From NCBI GenBank assembly GCA_905181855.1, contig CAJIZE010000005.1, forward strand, positions 78,790 to 142,789: a DNA stretch of 64,000 nucleotides. Direction: 5' to 3'. Positions 63,097-64,000 of this stretch are shown here, piece by piece (position 1 is the first letter of the stretch; the number at the start of each line of letters is the position of its first letter). Origin of the DNA: an uncultured Flavobacteriales bacterium (lineage in GTDB: Bacteria; Bacteroidota; Bacteroidia; Flavobacteriales_G; Salibacteraceae). A program made the position numbers and the translations under genes. Under the pieces are notes generated by a model. It had not been told where the DNA came from. It worked only from the letters and a program-made list of their open reading frames with translations, and did not search any database.

Positions 63097-64000
63097 CTAC
63101 TCGTTCATGATTTTTTGAACTTCCTCTAATGGAATTTCTACACCACTCTTTTCGCCTATTATGTTTACACCTTCAATGCTTTGTTGTTTTAGAAAAGTAG
63201 CGTAATCTTGAGCTTCTTTGTAAGAATAATAAGGTTTTGATCTAAACCTTGATTCGCCACCCTCATTATCAGAAACTTCTACACTTCCGAATTTAATCAG
63301 CTGATTAAAAAATGAAGTAGGCATTTCATCTTTAAACACACCAAACTCAACCCGATAATTTACCGTTGGGTTTGTTTTTTCAATTAGTTGATTAATTAAA
63401 TCTTCAAGTTCATCAATATCTTGGTTTTCCATATTTAATTGAGGTGCAGTAGTTGCCTTAGGTGCCGGCTCAGTTAAAGGAGTTGCTTCGGGGTTTATGG
63501 CTGGTGTTACGGCGTTACTTTTGGCTTTCACCTCTTCAAGATCTTCTTTTGCTTTATTAATATCTTTCAACGATTGCTCCTGCTGCGATTGAATTTTAAG
63601 TAAATCTTGTTTAAGTTTTCTTAATTCATCAATTTGGCGTTGTAAATCGTCTGTTTTTTCCCAAAGTTTTTTCTCTGCTCCAGGGTCAATAGTAGGAGTG
63701 CTAGTAGGTTTATTGTTGGGGCTACTAATTACTGGTGCTGCTCCATTAGGTTTACTTGGGTAGGTGCCGGCAGGTAACAAGCTGCAATTTTCAAAAACGC
63801 GAACAAAAGAGCCTATAAAACCATCAGCTTGTAATTGTTTAATTCTGTTTTTTGCTTCTACTTTTGTGGTGTAATTACCTACAAAAAATCTGGTATTTCC
63901 ATCATCATATGAGCTGCCGCTTAAATCAGCAATATCTGGATAAGGGTTAGCCATCTCTCTTAGTTTAGTAGCCATTACTTGCACTCGGTAAATGGTGGTG
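63097..64000 (-). CDS. SPOR-domain protein, 5' end beyond the window
   Basis: At least 300 residues; the reading frame continues past base 64000 (TIYRVQVMATKL), so the true start is not seen. N-terminal visible part is a SPOR-like domain (YRVQVMATKLREM to FVRVFENC), which binds denuded peptidoglycan. A Pro/Thr-rich linker, a coiled coil (about residues 110-165 of the visible part) and a second SPOR-like repeat (NYRVEFGVFKDEMPTSFFNQL...SRFRSKPYYSYKEAQDYA) follow. Convergent with lgt. Confidence 0.75.
   Translation of the reverse strand, partial: TTIYRVQVMATKLREMANPYPDIADLSGSSYDDGNTRFFVGNYTTKVEAKNRIKQLQADGFIGSFVRVFENCSLLPAGTYPSKPNGAAPVISSPNNKPTSTPTIDPGAEKKLWEKTDDLQRQIDELRKLKQDLLKIQSQQEQSLKDINKAKEDLEEVKAKSNAVTPAINPEATPLTEPAPKATTAPQLNMENQDIDELEDLINQLIEKTNPTVNYRVEFGVFKDEMPTSFFNQLIKFGSVEVSDNEGGESRFRSKPYYSYKEAQDYATFLKQQSIEGVNIIGEKSGVEIPLEEVQKIMNE

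Noticed and set aside
1..64000. tRNA, rRNA or CRISPR features and mobile elements
   Set aside because: No cloverleaf-like sequence, repeat-spacer array, transposase or integrase was recognised by eye; tRNAscan or a similar search could still find a missed one.

Overview
The window is AT-rich chromosomal DNA of a Bacteroidota bacterium, most likely Flavobacteriales or a close relative. Supporting signs are type IX secretion (T9SS) sorting domains (an intact type B domain near 61.4-61.7 kb and a decayed type A tail near 47.3-47.4 kb), Bacteroidota families (DUF4296, DUF4924, DUF5522, DUF5723, GSCFA, a SusC-like TonB receptor), many lipoproteins, and repeated Bacteroidota-type promoter elements (TAnnTTTG). 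I cannot name the genus. I saw no tRNA, rRNA, CRISPR array, intact insertion sequence or phage, so this is mostly ordinary core genome with a few accessory and decayed patches.

Layout. 0-2.6 kb: end of a dihydroorotase, a DUF4296 lipoprotein and a convergent NAD-dependent epimerase. 2.7-16.7 kb: a phosphate-acquisition region with two OprO/P-like porins, a Na+/phosphate cotransporter, a TonB receptor with a beta-helix lipoprotein, and a PhoB/PhoR-like two-component pair. tyrS, a LuxE-like acyl-protein synthetase and small lipoproteins are interspersed. Three 11-bp-period direct repeats of TTAACAT type look like Pho boxes. 16.9-28.9 kb: GSCFA protein, recG, pheT, a membrane protein, an overlapping DUF5522-hutU-MOSC operon, a PLP enzyme and a LytS/LytTR pair. 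29-39.5 kb: a large exported protein, then a tightly overlapping operon of lipoprotein, DUF5723 barrel and a 1,558-residue exported TPR-CHAT protein with an intact His/Cys dyad. This is the best candidate in the window for an undescribed system. 39.5-47.5 kb: glucosaminidase, DUF4924, OmpH-like chaperone, glycerophosphodiesterase, comM, bestrophin-like channel, DUF4442, fabD, and two decay patches (a comM fragment and a GH16-T9SS pseudogene). 47.5-64 kb: hldD-like epimerase, MerR, M23 peptidase, alaS, the pepA-pdxA-DUF177-rpmF-fabH-accB-accC run, and a T9SS adhesin-like gene overlapping ribE and lgt, ending in a partial SPOR-domain protein.

How the genes work together. The phosphate genes would move phosphate across the outer membrane (porins, TonB receptor) and inner membrane (cotransporter) under PhoB/PhoR-like control. 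fabD, fabH, accB and accC cover the start of fatty acid synthesis. tyrS, pheT, alaS and rpmF serve translation. M23 peptidase, glucosaminidase, hldD and lgt serve the envelope. Several genes have TTG or GTG starts, and several have a TAnnTTTG element only 4-6 bases before the start codon, suggesting short or absent mRNA leaders. Family names come from recognition of motifs in the translated sequence; no database search was run.
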